From contig QZEE01000006.1 in NCBI GenBank assembly GCA_009917445.1, forward strand, positions 1-64,000: DNA of 64,000 nucleotides. Reading direction: 5' to 3'. A program made the translations under genes and the position numbers. Shown here piece by piece: positions 1 to 7,245 of this stretch; position 1 is the stretch's first letter; every line of letters begins with the position of its first letter. This stretch comes from a bacterium D16-76. Its GTDB lineage: Bacteria > Bacillota > Clostridia > Oscillospirales > Acutalibacteraceae. The notes below the pieces were generated by a model. That model was not told the origin of the DNA, searched no databases, and worked only from the letters and a program-made list of their open reading frames with translations.

Positions 1-115
1 GCGGTTCCCTTTTTGAGAATCGCTATTGTTTTCTTCATGCTGTGAGGGTTCATATCTATTTTACGCTTACTGCCATCCACGTTTTCGCACTTTCGAAATC
101 CAGGCTTCCGGGCAT

Positions 116-147
116 CAAAAAACCGCGCCACAGCGCGGTTTTTTGAG
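116..147 (-). terminator. Bidirectional Rho-independent terminator
   Basis: A GC-rich stem (CCGCG/CGCGG) is flanked by A-rich and T-rich runs, so it can end transcription on both strands. On the minus strand it lies just downstream of the tRNA-Arg gene and closes that transcript. Confidence 0.8.
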
Positions 148-173
148 CGAATATCTTTTTTATATCCACAGGA

Positions 174-248
174 TGGCACCCCCTGGGGGAATCGAACCCT
201 CAACCCGCCCTTAGGAGGGGCGTATTATATCCATTTAACTAAGGAGGC
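174..248 (-). tRNA. tRNA-Arg (CCU anticodon)
   Basis: The minus strand reads as a full cloverleaf. The acceptor starts GCCTCCT and pairs (with G-T wobbles) to AGGGGGT before the discriminator and an encoded CCA at the 3' end. The D stem is GTTA/TAAT. The anticodon stem is CGCCC/GGGCG around the loop CTCCTAA, giving anticodon CCU, which reads AGG. The T loop is TTCGATT; its stem has one apparent mismatch. It is the last unit of a transcript that also carries two tRNA-Arg 5' halves upstream, and is followed by a terminator at 116-147. Isotype identity is secure from the anticodon; the exact T-stem pairing is less clean. Confidence 0.93.
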
Positions 249-302
249 ATAATAAAAATTTTCAGTTGTAAATAGGGCTTAAAAGGGATAACATGAAGTT
301 CT

Positions 303-342
303 CTTAGGAGGCGGTCGCTCTATCCAACTGAGCTACGGAAAC
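303..342 (-). pseudogene. Truncated tRNA-Arg(CCU), 5' half only (canonical body)
   Basis: The minus strand gives acceptor strand GTTTCCG, a D arm GCTC...GAGC, and the 5' anticodon stem ACCGC with loop CTCCTAA. It stops immediately after the loop: the sequence continues into AT-rich DNA with no 3' anticodon strand, T arm or acceptor partner. The body differs from the intact tRNA at 174-248 and resembles the common bacterial tRNA-Arg(CCU), so it may be the original chromosomal gene whose 3' half was lost by recombination in the anticodon loop. Confidence 0.8.
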
Positions 343-416
343 ATTTATAAAAACTATGAAATTGTAGAACTCGCAACATTTTCCTTGTCCTCCCAAGGCG
401 AGCGTTGGAACACTTT

Positions 417-455
417 CTTAGGAGGGGCGTGTTATATCCATTTAACTAAGGAGGC
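417..455 (-). pseudogene. Truncated tRNA-Arg(CCU), 5' half only (copy of intact tRNA)
   Basis: The minus strand begins GCCTCCTTAGTTAAATGG and matches the 5' half of the intact tRNA at 174-248 almost base for base. It then stops at the same nucleotide after the anticodon loop (CTCCTAAG) as the other half at 303-342. The 74 bases between the two halves show no convincing T arm. A sigma-A promoter at 502-530 lies directly upstream, so this half should be the first element of the transcript. Confidence 0.8.
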
Positions 456-501
456 ACAATAAAAAACTTCAATTCCACACAAAACAAAACCTGCTTTCCC
501 T

Positions 502-530
502 ATTTTACAACACCCTCGTGGATTTGTCAA
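502..530 (-). promoter_or_regulatory. Sigma-A promoter for the tRNA-Arg transcript
   Basis: Minus strand TTGACA, 17-base spacer, TAAAAT. It points into the two tRNA 5' halves and the intact tRNA, with the terminator at 116-147 closing a transcript of about 380 bases. Confidence 0.7.
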
Positions 531-550
531 GAACCCCCGCTCAAAACACA

Positions 551-582
551 AAAAACAGCAGGGTCATCGGCCCTGCTGTTTT
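551..582 (-). terminator. Rho-independent terminator of the 49-residue membrane peptide
   Basis: AAAACAGCAGGG pairs with CCCTGCTGTTTT around a 7-base loop. On the minus strand it continues into a T-rich tract and lies 18 bases after the stop codon of the small gene at 600-749. Confidence 0.85.
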
Positions 583-599
583 CAGGTTTTGCAGGTTGT

Positions 600-749
600 T
601 CACTGAATCGAGCAGTCCAAATAGTGTTCCAGCTCCTCGTCGTCCCTTTTTTTATCGAGATAAAGAAGGAGGGCGGAGATAGAGGCCACTACCGCGGCAA
701 TGGCTGCCACCACCCCAACGAGTATCGCCAGCTTGCTTCCTTTTTTCAT
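600..749 (-). CDS. Small single-pass membrane peptide, 49 aa
   Basis: The 49-residue product starts MKKGSKLAILVG. It has a short positively charged N-terminus, one hydrophobic helix of about 22 residues (residues 7-30, rich in A and V), then a charged tail KKRDDEELEH ending in LDCSIQ. Topology is probably N-in/C-out or tail-facing cytoplasm; this cannot be settled. The start is supported by GGAGGTG about 9 bases upstream, and a good terminator follows, so it looks like a monocistronic gene. No family was recognised. Plausible roles for such peptides include regulating a membrane complex or acting as a stress peptide, but nothing here indicates which. Confidence 0.7.
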   Translation of the reverse strand: MKKGSKLAILVGVVAAIAAVVASISALLLYLDKKRDDEELEHYLDCSIQ

Positions 750-875
750 ACAACGGCCACCTCCAAAAGTAGTATGCTTTTTGCTCTTCTAATCATACCC
801 AATTTTGCCCCAAAAGTCAACTATTATCCTTGCCGCCCCAAGGCTTTTTTGCCCATCCCTCTCAAAACAGCAAAA

Positions 876-900
876 GCCGGCGCTGAAACCTAGCACCGGC
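876..900 (-). terminator. Terminator of the BlaI-like gene
   Basis: On the minus strand GCCGGTGCT pairs with AGCGCCGGC (one G-T) and is followed by TTTTGCTGTTTTG. It starts a few bases after the stop codon. Confidence 0.75.
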
Positions 901-906
901 CTCCCC

Positions 907-1323
907 TCAATACGCCGTAACAACCTGCCCGGCCTGTTCCTCTATCTTGCTGAGCACCATAGTGGTATCGTCCACCTCGGCATATTCCAGCAGCGAGCAC
1001 ACAATATCCGGGATATCCATAGGCCCCACATTGCCAGACCGGACGATCTGCAGGGCAAAGTGCTGGTTGCGTGTCAGGGTAGGGGCATAGCTACGGGCAT
1101 GCTTGCGGCCCCGGCCTGTGCCGGTAGCCACCCGGATGTACCCCTTTCCCAGCAGCTCGTTCACCAGCAGATGGAAAGAGCTGACGGCAAACAGGGGTTC
1201 CCCTTTCTCGTTCACGGCGGCAGAGATGATCTCAGGCCTGCAGAGAGGGTGGTCGGCTTCCCATAAGATTTCCATCAGCACCAATTCAGAATTTGTCAAC
1301 TGGTATGCTTTTTTTCGTTTCAT
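907..1323 (-). CDS. BlaI/MecI-family winged-helix repressor
   Basis: The 138-residue product has the N-terminal winged helix typical of BlaI/MecI/CopY repressors: LTNSELVLMEILWEADHPL corresponds to the first helix and the recognition region follows at about residues 25-65. The C-terminal part (about 90-135) would form the dimerisation helices. In the family the regulator binds operators as a dimer and is inactivated by proteolysis by a BlaR1/MecR1 sensor or by copper. No BlaR1-type sensor, beta-lactamase or CopA lies nearby, so its target is unknown; autoregulation is likely because the family usually controls its own promoter. It is transcribed alone from the promoter at 1462-1490 with a leader of about 130 bases. 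Confidence 0.8.
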   Translation of the reverse strand: MKRKKAYQLTNSELVLMEILWEADHPLCRPEIISAAVNEKGEPLFAVSSFHLLVNELLGKGYIRVATGTGRGRKHARSYAPTLTRNQHFALQIVRSGNVGPMDIPDIVCSLLEYAEVDDTTMVLSKIEEQAGQVVTAY

Positions 1324-1461
1324 AAAGCGACAACTCCTTTAAATCTGAGAAATGGAAGGCCCCCTGGCCTCCCAATACCCTGCCGCAAAGCAGGGGCAAT
1401 GTGTTTCTCTGCCTGGCCTGCCGGGGCGGGGTACACTCCCCCCCGGGTCAGTCTTTCATAT

Positions 1462-1490
1462 ATTTTATAATATATTTTCGAAGTTGTCAA
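1462..1490 (-). promoter_or_regulatory. Promoter of the BlaI-like repressor gene
   Basis: Minus strand TTGACA, 17 bases, TAAAAT. The AT-rich spacer (AATATATTATAAAATATATG region) is partly palindromic and could hold a repressor operator; that is inference. Confidence 0.65.
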
Positions 1491-1561
1491 TGCGATTTTC
1501 TAAAAAACAGCAGAAAAATTCTCAGTAAGAACAATTTATAAATACAGAAATTCTATGTTTT

Positions 1562-2617
1562 TTACTTAATGTTTTCCCCCAATTCCTCCCGCAGCCGCTT
1601 CCGGCGGTAGAAAAACTGGTCGGCCACCACCAGCAGGGCCCCGGCAATCACCACCAGGTAATAGGTGAAAAACCGCCACACCATCACCGCGGCGTACAAA
1701 TCGTTGTGGACGAAATACCCCCGGAAGAAAGAGGAAAACCCCAGCTCCTGGGCACCCGAGGCCCCCGGCATGGGCATAAAGGACACCGAGACTTGCAGGA
1801 GGCTCTGCACCGCCACCACCTCCCAATAGCCGATCCCCCCATAGCCAAAAGCCCTGAAAATGAAGAAGATCACGCTCATCTGCAAAAAGAACTGGGGGAT
1901 AGACAGCAGGATCCCCCACAGCACACTGCCCTTTTTCTCCTTAAAGTTGTCGGTAAAGCTGCCAAAGTCCGCCTCAAACTTGTCAATGACATCCACCATC
2001 CGGAACCGCTCCCGCAAAAACCGGAACCGACCGGCCAGCCATTTGGCAAAGCGGCAAATCACATGGAACACCGGCTTGATAAACAGCGAGGCGAAAAACA
2101 GAATAGACCCCCCGTTAATGATGAGCCCTACCACGATCAGCGGCAAAATGCCCGGGTTTTCGGCCCGCAGCTTCCCCAGCATCATCATGTAGAACACCGC
2201 CGAGCACAGCACAAAGGCGCACTGGTAGCAGAAAAACTTCATCAGCAGCACCGCCGTAGAAAGGCCTACCGGTATGTTGTCCCGCCGCAGGTAAGCCGCC
2301 TGCATAGGCTGTCCGCCCGTAGAGCTGGGGGTGATGTACGAATAGTAAATGCCAATAAGCCCAATCTTCAAGCTGTTCCCCCAGGTTATAGGGATGTGCT
2401 GGCTGCGCATCAAAAGCCGGATAATGCCGCCCTCAAACCCAAAAAAGACCACGGTGATCCCCACCGCTAACGCCAGCCATCCCGGGGCAAGCCCGGCCAT
2501 AGTGGCAAACACATGGCCAAACTGCTGGTTAAACACACCAAACAGCACCACCGCCACAATGGTAGCGGCAATGTACAGCAGGCCCCACGGTATCTTCCTC
2601 TTCTTTTTTTCCAACAT
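1562..2617 (-). CDS. Flippase-like integral membrane protein (LPG_synthase_TM / UPF0104 family)
   Basis: The 351-residue product starts MLEKKKRKIPWGLLY, with a basic N-terminus and about eight hydrophobic segments. It matches the lysylphosphatidylglycerol synthase transmembrane region family (YbhN/AglD-like): the motif SSTGGQPMQA near the second third and PMPGASGAQE near the C-terminus are characteristic. Members form the flippase half of MprF or act as stand-alone lipid or polyprenol-sugar transporters; no cytoplasmic aminoacyltransferase domain is present here. A longer reading frame exists upstream, but the ATG at 2617 has a GAGGAA ribosome site about 8 bases before it and the extra 66 residues cross a terminator hairpin. 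Substrate unknown. Confidence 0.85.
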   Translation of the reverse strand: MLEKKKRKIPWGLLYIAATIVAVVLFGVFNQQFGHVFATMAGLAPGWLALAVGITVVFFGFEGGIIRLLMRSQHIPITWGNSLKIGLIGIYYSYITPSSTGGQPMQAAYLRRDNIPVGLSTAVLLMKFFCYQCAFVLCSAVFYMMMLGKLRAENPGILPLIVVGLIINGGSILFFASLFIKPVFHVICRFAKWLAGRFRFLRERFRMVDVIDKFEADFGSFTDNFKEKKGSVLWGILLSIPQFFLQMSVIFFIFRAFGYGGIGYWEVVAVQSLLQVSVSFMPMPGASGAQELGFSSFFRGYFVHNDLYAAVMVWRFFTYYLVVIAGALLVVADQFFYRRKRLREELGENIK

Positions 2618-2748
2618 AGCCACGTTCCTCTTCCCATGAAATTTCTTACAGGGGAAATTATAGCATACCCCAACCCTGGTGTAAACCCGCCGCCCCCCGT
2701 CCAGCCCCATCCCTAAGAAAAACGTAAGAAAGCCCCCCAAAAAACCGC

Positions 2749-2886
2749 AAAAAGTGTGGGGGACTGGGCCACTGGCCCAGTCCCCCATACTCACTCTAAA
2801 TTTACAATTACCCAATTGTTGTCCGCGTGTGGTGGAAACCCCTGGCAGAAAAGCCGAAAAGCTTTCCGGCCCCGGACTTCTTTTGT
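2749..2886 (-). ncRNA. Candidate structured small RNA of unknown family
   Basis: A complete transcription unit without a reading frame lies between ilvE and the flippase gene. A strong promoter (2893-2922) is followed by about 140 bases that can fold into a closing stem GTCCG/CGGAC, an internal hairpin GCCGGAAA/TTTTCGGC, a small hairpin CAATT-GGGT-AATTG and a very strong terminator at 2757-2787 followed by TTTTT. It does not match the conserved cores of 4.5S, 6S, tmRNA, RNase P or common riboswitches that I know. It could also be an attenuated leader of the flippase gene at 1562-2617, whose ATG lies about 130 bases further downstream. Confidence 0.5.
2757..2787 (-). terminator. Strong terminator hairpin ending the 2.8-kb small RNA
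   Basis: TGGGGGACTGGGCCA and TGGCCCAGTCCCCCA are perfect complements separated by one base. On the minus strand the stem is followed by CAC and TTTTT. It sits upstream of the flippase gene, so readthrough would be needed for that promoter to serve the gene. Confidence 0.75.
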
Positions 2887-2892
2887 GAAAAG

Positions 2893-2922
2893 ATTATACC
2901 ACTTTTTTGTACGATTTGTCAA
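2893..2922 (-). promoter_or_regulatory. Strong sigma-A promoter of the 2.8-kb small RNA
   Basis: Minus strand consensus TTGACA, 18-base spacer, extended TGGTATAAT. Both hexamers are perfect, which is unusual in this window and implies high expression. Confidence 0.8.
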
Positions 2923-2961
2923 GGCTTTGCCGCCGGAAATCTATGGATAGTAGGGAACCCC

Positions 2962-4032
2962 TTATTCCACCTCAACAACCCAGCCAAAGGTGTCTTCCAC
3001 CTTGCCGGTCTGTATGCCGGTGACTGTGTCGTACAGCTTCTGGCTTACCGGGCCAATGCCCCCGCCAGAAATCTCCATGACCTCGTCGCCAAAGCGCAGG
3101 GCCCCTACCGGCGAGATCACCGCCGCCGTGCCGCTGCCCCAGCACTCTTCCAAAGAGCCGTCTTTGGCGGCGGCCACCAGCTCGTCTACCGACACCCGGC
3201 GCTCTTCCACCTCCATGCCCCAGTGCCTGCACAGGTCAAGGCACGACGCCCGGGTAACGCCAGGCAATATGCTGCCGTTAAGCACCGGCGTGACCACCTT
3301 GCCCTTTATCTTGAAGAAGATGTTCATAGCCCCCACCTCTTCAATGTACTTGCGCTCCACGCCGTCCAGCCACAGCACCTGGGAGTATCCCTCGTCGTGG
3401 GCCTTCATCTGGGCCTTCAGGCTGGCCACGTAGTTGCCGCCGGTCTTGGCCTCGCCAATGCCGCCCCGCACGGCCCGCACGTAGTCATCCTCAATCCAGA
3501 TTTTCACCGGGTCCAGCCCGCTTTCATAGTACGCGCCAGAGGGCGACAAAATAATCATAAACAAATACGTATCCGAAGGCCGCACCCCCAGGAAGGGGTC
3601 GGTAGCAATAATAAACGGCCGGATATACAGGGAAGTCCCCGGCGCCGTGGGTATCCAATCCTTCTCGATGCCCACCAGGGTCTTCAAGCCGTTCATAAAG
3701 TCGTCCACCGGCACCTCGGGTATGCAGATGCGCCGGTTAGAGTTGTTGGCCCTGGCAATGTTCCGGTCCGGCCGGAACAGCAGGGTGCGCCCGTCCTCCG
3801 TGCGGTAAGCCTTCATGCCCTCAAACATCTCCTGGCCATAGTGGAACACCATGGCCGAGGGGTCCAGCTCAATACTGTGGTAAGGCTCAATGCGGGGGTC
3901 GTGCCAGCCCCTTTCCTTGTCATAGGGCATAATGTACATATGGTCGGTAAAAATCTTGCCAAAGCCCAGCTTCGATTGATTCGTAGGCTTTGCCTTAGGG
4001 CTTTCCGTCAACGTGATTTTAATTTCCTGCAT
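2962..4032 (-). CDS. ilvE: Branched-chain amino acid aminotransferase (BCAT type II)
   Basis: The 356-residue PLP fold-type IV enzyme transfers amino groups between glutamate and the 2-oxo acids of leucine, isoleucine and valine, the last step of their synthesis or first step of their breakdown. Recognisable blocks are FHYGQEMFEGMKAYR (about 63-77), the PLP lysine K196 in GEAKTGGNY, QVLWLDG, and the phosphate-binding GSGTAAVISPVG near the C-terminus. Length and blocks match the eukaryote-like BCAT subgroup. The ribosome site before the ATG is weak. It lies 106 bases after the SprA-like gene on the same strand and no dedicated promoter was seen, so the two may be co-transcribed. Confidence 0.95.
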   Translation of the reverse strand: MQEIKITLTESPKAKPTNQSKLGFGKIFTDHMYIMPYDKERGWHDPRIEPYHSIELDPSAMVFHYGQEMFEGMKAYRTEDGRTLLFRPDRNIARANNSNRRICIPEVPVDDFMNGLKTLVGIEKDWIPTAPGTSLYIRPFIIATDPFLGVRPSDTYLFMIILSPSGAYYESGLDPVKIWIEDDYVRAVRGGIGEAKTGGNYVASLKAQMKAHDEGYSQVLWLDGVERKYIEEVGAMNIFFKIKGKVVTPVLNGSILPGVTRASCLDLCRHWGMEVEERRVSVDELVAAAKDGSLEECWGSGTAAVISPVGALRFGDEVMEISGGGIGPVSQKLYDTVTGIQTGKVEDTFGWVVEVE

Positions 4033-4138
4033 GTGAATACACCGCTTTCTTGTACCCGCCAGGCCGCCAGCCTGTACCGGGCTGATTTTTTACCGCCCCG
4101 CCGCCCCGTCCAAACACCGGCGGCAGGGGCCTGGGGCG

Positions 4139-4960
4139 TTACGCCGCCTGCTCCGGCTCTTCCTCCTGGGGCTGCTGGGCCGGCTCCTGGGGGTTGGCCT
4201 TAGTGACGGTACGGGTGGTGCCGCCAGAAATATAAGACTTGCCGCACTCCGGGCAGATGTCGGTATGCAGGGTCACGCTCTGGCTGACGACCTTGCGGTC
4301 TTCCCGCTGGGCCCTGGCCTGCTCGTGGGCCACGTGCTCCATCTCATGGCCCCGCACAGCAGAAGCCGCCATGTCCGGGTCAATGCGGGTAGGGCTCTGG
4401 TACGACACACTAACGTCGTCCGAGCCATCCTGGTACTTGCGCTGTTCGCAGGTCTCGCACTTGCCCTCTTCCAAAGCCTCCTGGGCGGCTACCGCGCCGG
4501 TTTCCTGATTTTCCAAAGCCTGGGCGCCTTCCGCCCCCTGGCCGGGGTACTGTATGCGCATGCGCACCAGGGTCTCGGCAGCGTCAGCCCCCGGCCAGCT
4601 GGGCAGCTGGGGCCCGGCAGTTTCTGGGGCCTGGGCGGCCCCTTGCTGGGCGGCAGGCTGGCCCTGGGGGTATTCTACCCGTGCGCGGTTGGCCAGCTCA
4701 GCCCCATAGCTTTGGGGCAGGACGGGCATAGCATAAGACGAAAACTCACTGGGCAAACGGCTGCTGTAGACCGTAGGCTGGGCCTCCCCAGCCGTAGGGG
4801 TGGGTACGGCTTTAACCGGCTGCACAGGGGCCTCTGGCGCGGCCCGGCCGCTGCGCATGACCCCCGTGCCGGCCCCCGCGCCATATGCGCGGGAAACCCC
4901 GGAAACACCATAAAAATTCACGCCGAAGAGGCCGCCAACACCTGCAATGCCTCCGACCAT
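4139..4960 (-). CDS. SprA-related putative zinc metallopeptidase
   Basis: The 273-residue product has a low-complexity, A/P/Q-rich N-terminal two thirds and a conserved C-terminal domain: CETCEQRKYQDGSDD (CxxC at 168-171), then the HExxH-like zinc motif HEMEH at 205-209, then CPECGKSYISGGTT. This combination is typical of the SprA-related family, predicted metalloproteases of unknown substrate, often near the cell surface or in spores. No clear signal peptide; the glycine-rich start MVGGIAGVGGLFG is mildly hydrophobic. I chose the ATG at 4960 because GGGAGG lies 9 bases upstream; a second in-frame ATG three codons earlier directly abuts that site. The tail (QEPAQQPQEEEPEQAA) is acidic and disordered. 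Confidence 0.8.
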   Translation of the reverse strand: MVGGIAGVGGLFGVNFYGVSGVSRAYGAGAGTGVMRSGRAAPEAPVQPVKAVPTPTAGEAQPTVYSSRLPSEFSSYAMPVLPQSYGAELANRARVEYPQGQPAAQQGAAQAPETAGPQLPSWPGADAAETLVRMRIQYPGQGAEGAQALENQETGAVAAQEALEEGKCETCEQRKYQDGSDDVSVSYQSPTRIDPDMAASAVRGHEMEHVAHEQARAQREDRKVVSQSVTLHTDICPECGKSYISGGTTRTVTKANPQEPAQQPQEEEPEQAA

Positions 4961-5144
4961 AAATATCATCCTCCCGCGCCTGGGCCGCAGAGAAGCCCAG
5001 GCAAATTTGCTTTCATAATATTATAGCATATTTTGTGAAAAAGGCAAGGGGGAAACCGGGAAAATGGGCCTTAAGCCATCCCCAAACGCAGGTAGGGGAG
5101 ATTAGCAAAATGCAGGATAGCCTGGCTCAACTTGCAAAACCGCT

Positions 5145-5221
5145 GGTTACAAATTCGTTACAAACGGTCTTTTTTGGCAGCTTTTTGTAAGAAAAGGCCG
5201 TTTTGTAAACGATCCGTAACC
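5145..5221. repeat. Large imperfect inverted repeat with GTTACAAA units
   Basis: The arms at 5145-5169 and 5195-5221 are imperfect inverted complements built around GTTAC/GTAAC units, with an inner AAACGGTCTTTT/GAAAAGGCCGTTT pairing. Further GTAAC and GTTAC units follow at 5225-5240. It lies in the divergent 457-base gap between the SprA-like gene and the first esterase, which otherwise holds only the esterase promoter. It may be a regulator binding region or a cruciform. Confidence 0.5.
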
Positions 5222-5336
5222 CTTGTAACCTTTTTGTTACACTCGGGGATTCAAAAACCAGCACCCCCGCCAAGCCCAGGCAGGCGGCTCACAGCCCAAA
5301 CCTCTCTTCAAAGACGGGCGCGCACCCAGGTTATGC

Positions 5337-5365
5337 TTGCGCTGGGGGCGGTAGGGGGGTATAAT
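5337..5365 (+). promoter_or_regulatory. Promoter of esterase 1
   Basis: TTGCGC, 17-base spacer, TATAAT, about 50 bases before the esterase start. Confidence 0.65.
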
Positions 5366-5417
5366 AGTAGATAAGCCGGGGCGCCCGGCCAATCTTATGC
5401 ATGGAGGATGTATGTTT

Positions 5418-6260
5418 ATGGCTTTGTTGCAATGCAATTTTTTCTCAAGCTGCCTTAACCGCACGGTGCCCATCCAGGTGGTGCTGCCTACGGACAAGCG
5501 GGTATTCGGGCCCGGCGGCGCGCCGGCCCTGCAGGCCGAGAAGCCCTTTAAGACGCTGTATCTGCTGCACGGTCTTTTTGGCAACTACACCGACTGGGTC
5601 AGCGGCACCCGGGTGCAGGCCTGGGCCCAGGACCACGACCTGGCCGTCGTGTGCCCCAGCGGCGACAACAGCTTTTACGTGGATAACGTGAAAGCCGGCA
5701 ACCTGTACAGCACCTTCATCGGCCAAGAGCTGGTGGAGTTTACCCGCCGCACTTTCCCCCTTTCCCGCCAGCGGGAGGACACCTTTATCGGCGGGCTTTC
5801 CATGGGCGGCTATGGGGCCACCATCAACGGGCTGCGGTTTACGGATACCTTTAGCCACGTGGTAGCGTTGTCTTCGGCCTATGTGCTGGAAAGCAATTTC
5901 CTCAGCGCCGCCGAGTACACCGACAACATCTTTACCAACAAGGGCTACGGCGAGTCTATTTTCAACGACCTGTCCACCGTAAAAGGCGGCCCCTGGGACT
6001 ATAACGCCCTGGCGGAGAAAACCGCCCAGGTCCCCCATAAGCCCAAGTTCTACATGGCCTGCGGGACAGAGGACGGCTTGATCGGCTCTAACCGGGAGTA
6101 CCGGGACCTGCTGCTTTCCCTGGGTTATGAGGTCGCCTGGCACGAGGGGCCCGGCGGGCACGACTGGGTGTTCTGGGACAAGCACATAGGGGAGTGCATG
6201 GATTGGCTGCCCCTGGGCGGGCCCGTAGAAGGGCTGGGCTCGGGGCATATTGGGGAGTAA
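5418..6260 (+). CDS. Alpha/beta-hydrolase esterase, tributyrin esterase/esterase D-like (paralogue 1)
   Basis: The 280-residue cytoplasmic alpha/beta hydrolase belongs to the putative esterase family (PF00756). Seen: oxyanion region LYLLHGLFGNYTDW, nucleophile S128 in GLSMGGYG, and the terminal histidine in GPGGHDWVFWDKHI. Family members cleave short-chain acyl esters or S-formylglutathione; bacterial tributyrin esterases are the nearest type. No signal peptide, so the substrate is intracellular. Three ATGs compete for the start: GGAGG at 5403-5407 is 4 bases from 5412 and 10 from 5418. I chose 5418 because it aligns with the MAL start of the second esterase, which follows 76 bases later in the same direction and has its nucleophile at the same residue number, a tandem duplication. 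Confidence 0.85.
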   Translation: MALLQCNFFSSCLNRTVPIQVVLPTDKRVFGPGGAPALQAEKPFKTLYLLHGLFGNYTDWVSGTRVQAWAQDHDLAVVCPSGDNSFYVDNVKAGNLYSTFIGQELVEFTRRTFPLSRQREDTFIGGLSMGGYGATINGLRFTDTFSHVVALSSAYVLESNFLSAAEYTDNIFTNKGYGESIFNDLSTVKGGPWDYNALAEKTAQVPHKPKFYMACGTEDGLIGSNREYRDLLLSLGYEVAWHEGPGGHDWVFWDKHIGECMDWLPLGGPVEGLGSGHIGE

Positions 6261-6266
6261 GGGGCA

Positions 6267-6309
6267 TCTGCATATGTTTTTTGCGGGGCCTGATCTGCAC
6301 ATGTTTTTT
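6267..6309 (+). promoter_or_regulatory. Two direct copies of TCTGCAYATGTTTTTT between the esterase genes
   Basis: TCTGCATATGTTTTTT (6267-6282) and TCTGCACATGTTTTTT (6294-6309) are spaced 27 bases apart. The same motif recurs upstream of and inside the start of the Fic-like gene (7246-7273, 7374-7386). It looks like an operator shared by these three genes. Confidence 0.5.
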
Positions 6310-6336
6310 ATTTAGACTGAAAAGGAGGCTGCTTTT

Positions 6337-7191
6337 ATGGCACTGGCCCATTTTAACTTTGAAAGCGAATACCTGGCCACCAACACCGATGTAAACATCA
6401 TCCTGCCGGACAAGCCCCGGGAGAAGACCCCGGCGCAGTTTTACGGCAGCGGCCAAAAATACAAGGTGCTGTGGCTGCTGCACGGCACCTTTGGGGACTA
6501 CACCGACTGGATACGCAAAAGCAACATCGAGGTGTACGCCTGCGAGCGGGACTTGATTGTGGTGATGCCCAGCGCCAACAACTCAAATTATGTAAACTGG
6601 CCCAACTTCTGCACCGGCTACAACGCCTGGGACTACCTCTTTGAAGAGCTGATGCCCCTGGTGCACAGCTGGTTCCCAGCGTCGGACAAGCGGGAGGACA
6701 ATTTCATTGCCGGGCTTTCTATGGGCGGCAGCGGGGCGATACAGTACGCCATTGGCCACCCAGAGAAATTTGCCGGGGCCGCCAGCCTCTCCAACGCCCC
6801 TACAGACCTGAAGCAGATGAAGGAACCTGCCTATGACGGTTCAGCCGACGGCAGCGCCCAGGCGGCCTTTAACCGGCGGGTGCAGAACGTGGTGGCGGCC
6901 TTTGGCGGGCTGGAAGCTTACAAAAACTCGGTTGTGAACGTGTGGGACAAACTGCCCCAGCTGATGGAGGCCGGCGCCCTGCCCAAGCTCTACTTCTGCT
7001 GCGGCACCCAGGACACGCTGATTTGGAAGCGGTACTGCGACTTTAAGGCTTACGCGGAAAAGATCGGCCTGCCCGCCACCTTTGAGGAGTGCGAGGGATT
7101 TACCCACGAGTGGCGCTTCTGGGACCTGTTCATCCAAAAGGCTCTGGATTTCTTTGGCATTACGGCTGGGGGGCAGGGCAACCCCTTCTAG
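6337..7191 (+). CDS. Alpha/beta-hydrolase esterase, tributyrin esterase/esterase D-like (paralogue 2)
   Basis: The 284-residue paralogue of the preceding gene has the same architecture: WLLHGTFGDYTDW, nucleophile S128 in GLSMGGSG, and catalytic histidine in EGFTHEWRFWDLF. AAGGAGG sits 8 bases before the ATG. The two esterases share the promoter upstream of the first and a terminator after this gene. Divergence in the regions around the active site (for example GNYTDW versus GDYTDW, and the loop after NSNYVNW) suggests different acyl or alcohol preferences rather than a recent copy. The flanking operator-like motifs may couple the pair to the Fic-like regulator downstream. Confidence 0.87.
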   Translation: MALAHFNFESEYLATNTDVNIILPDKPREKTPAQFYGSGQKYKVLWLLHGTFGDYTDWIRKSNIEVYACERDLIVVMPSANNSNYVNWPNFCTGYNAWDYLFEELMPLVHSWFPASDKREDNFIAGLSMGGSGAIQYAIGHPEKFAGAASLSNAPTDLKQMKEPAYDGSADGSAQAAFNRRVQNVVAAFGGLEAYKNSVVNVWDKLPQLMEAGALPKLYFCCGTQDTLIWKRYCDFKAYAEKIGLPATFEECEGFTHEWRFWDLFIQKALDFFGITAGGQGNPF

Positions 7192-7203
7192 GGGCATCTG
7201 CCT

Positions 7204-7237
7204 AAAAGCGGCGCGGGGCAGCCTGCGCCGCTTTTTT
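7204..7237 (+). terminator. Terminator after the esterase pair
   Basis: GCGGCGC pairs with GCGCCGC and is followed by six Ts. Confidence 0.85.
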
Positions 7238-7245
7238 GCGTTTTT

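Noticed and set aside
907-1323. A BlaR1-BlaI resistance pair
   Set aside because: Only the repressor is present; no sensor or beta-lactamase nearby.
2749-2886. SRP (4.5S) RNA identity for the small RNA
   Set aside because: GTCCGG and GGAAAGC occur, but the conserved GGTCAGG...GGAAGGAAGCAG core is not present.
2827-4203. 458-codon open frame on the plus strand
   Set aside because: Opposite ilvE and overlapping the small RNA candidate; no recognisable domain.
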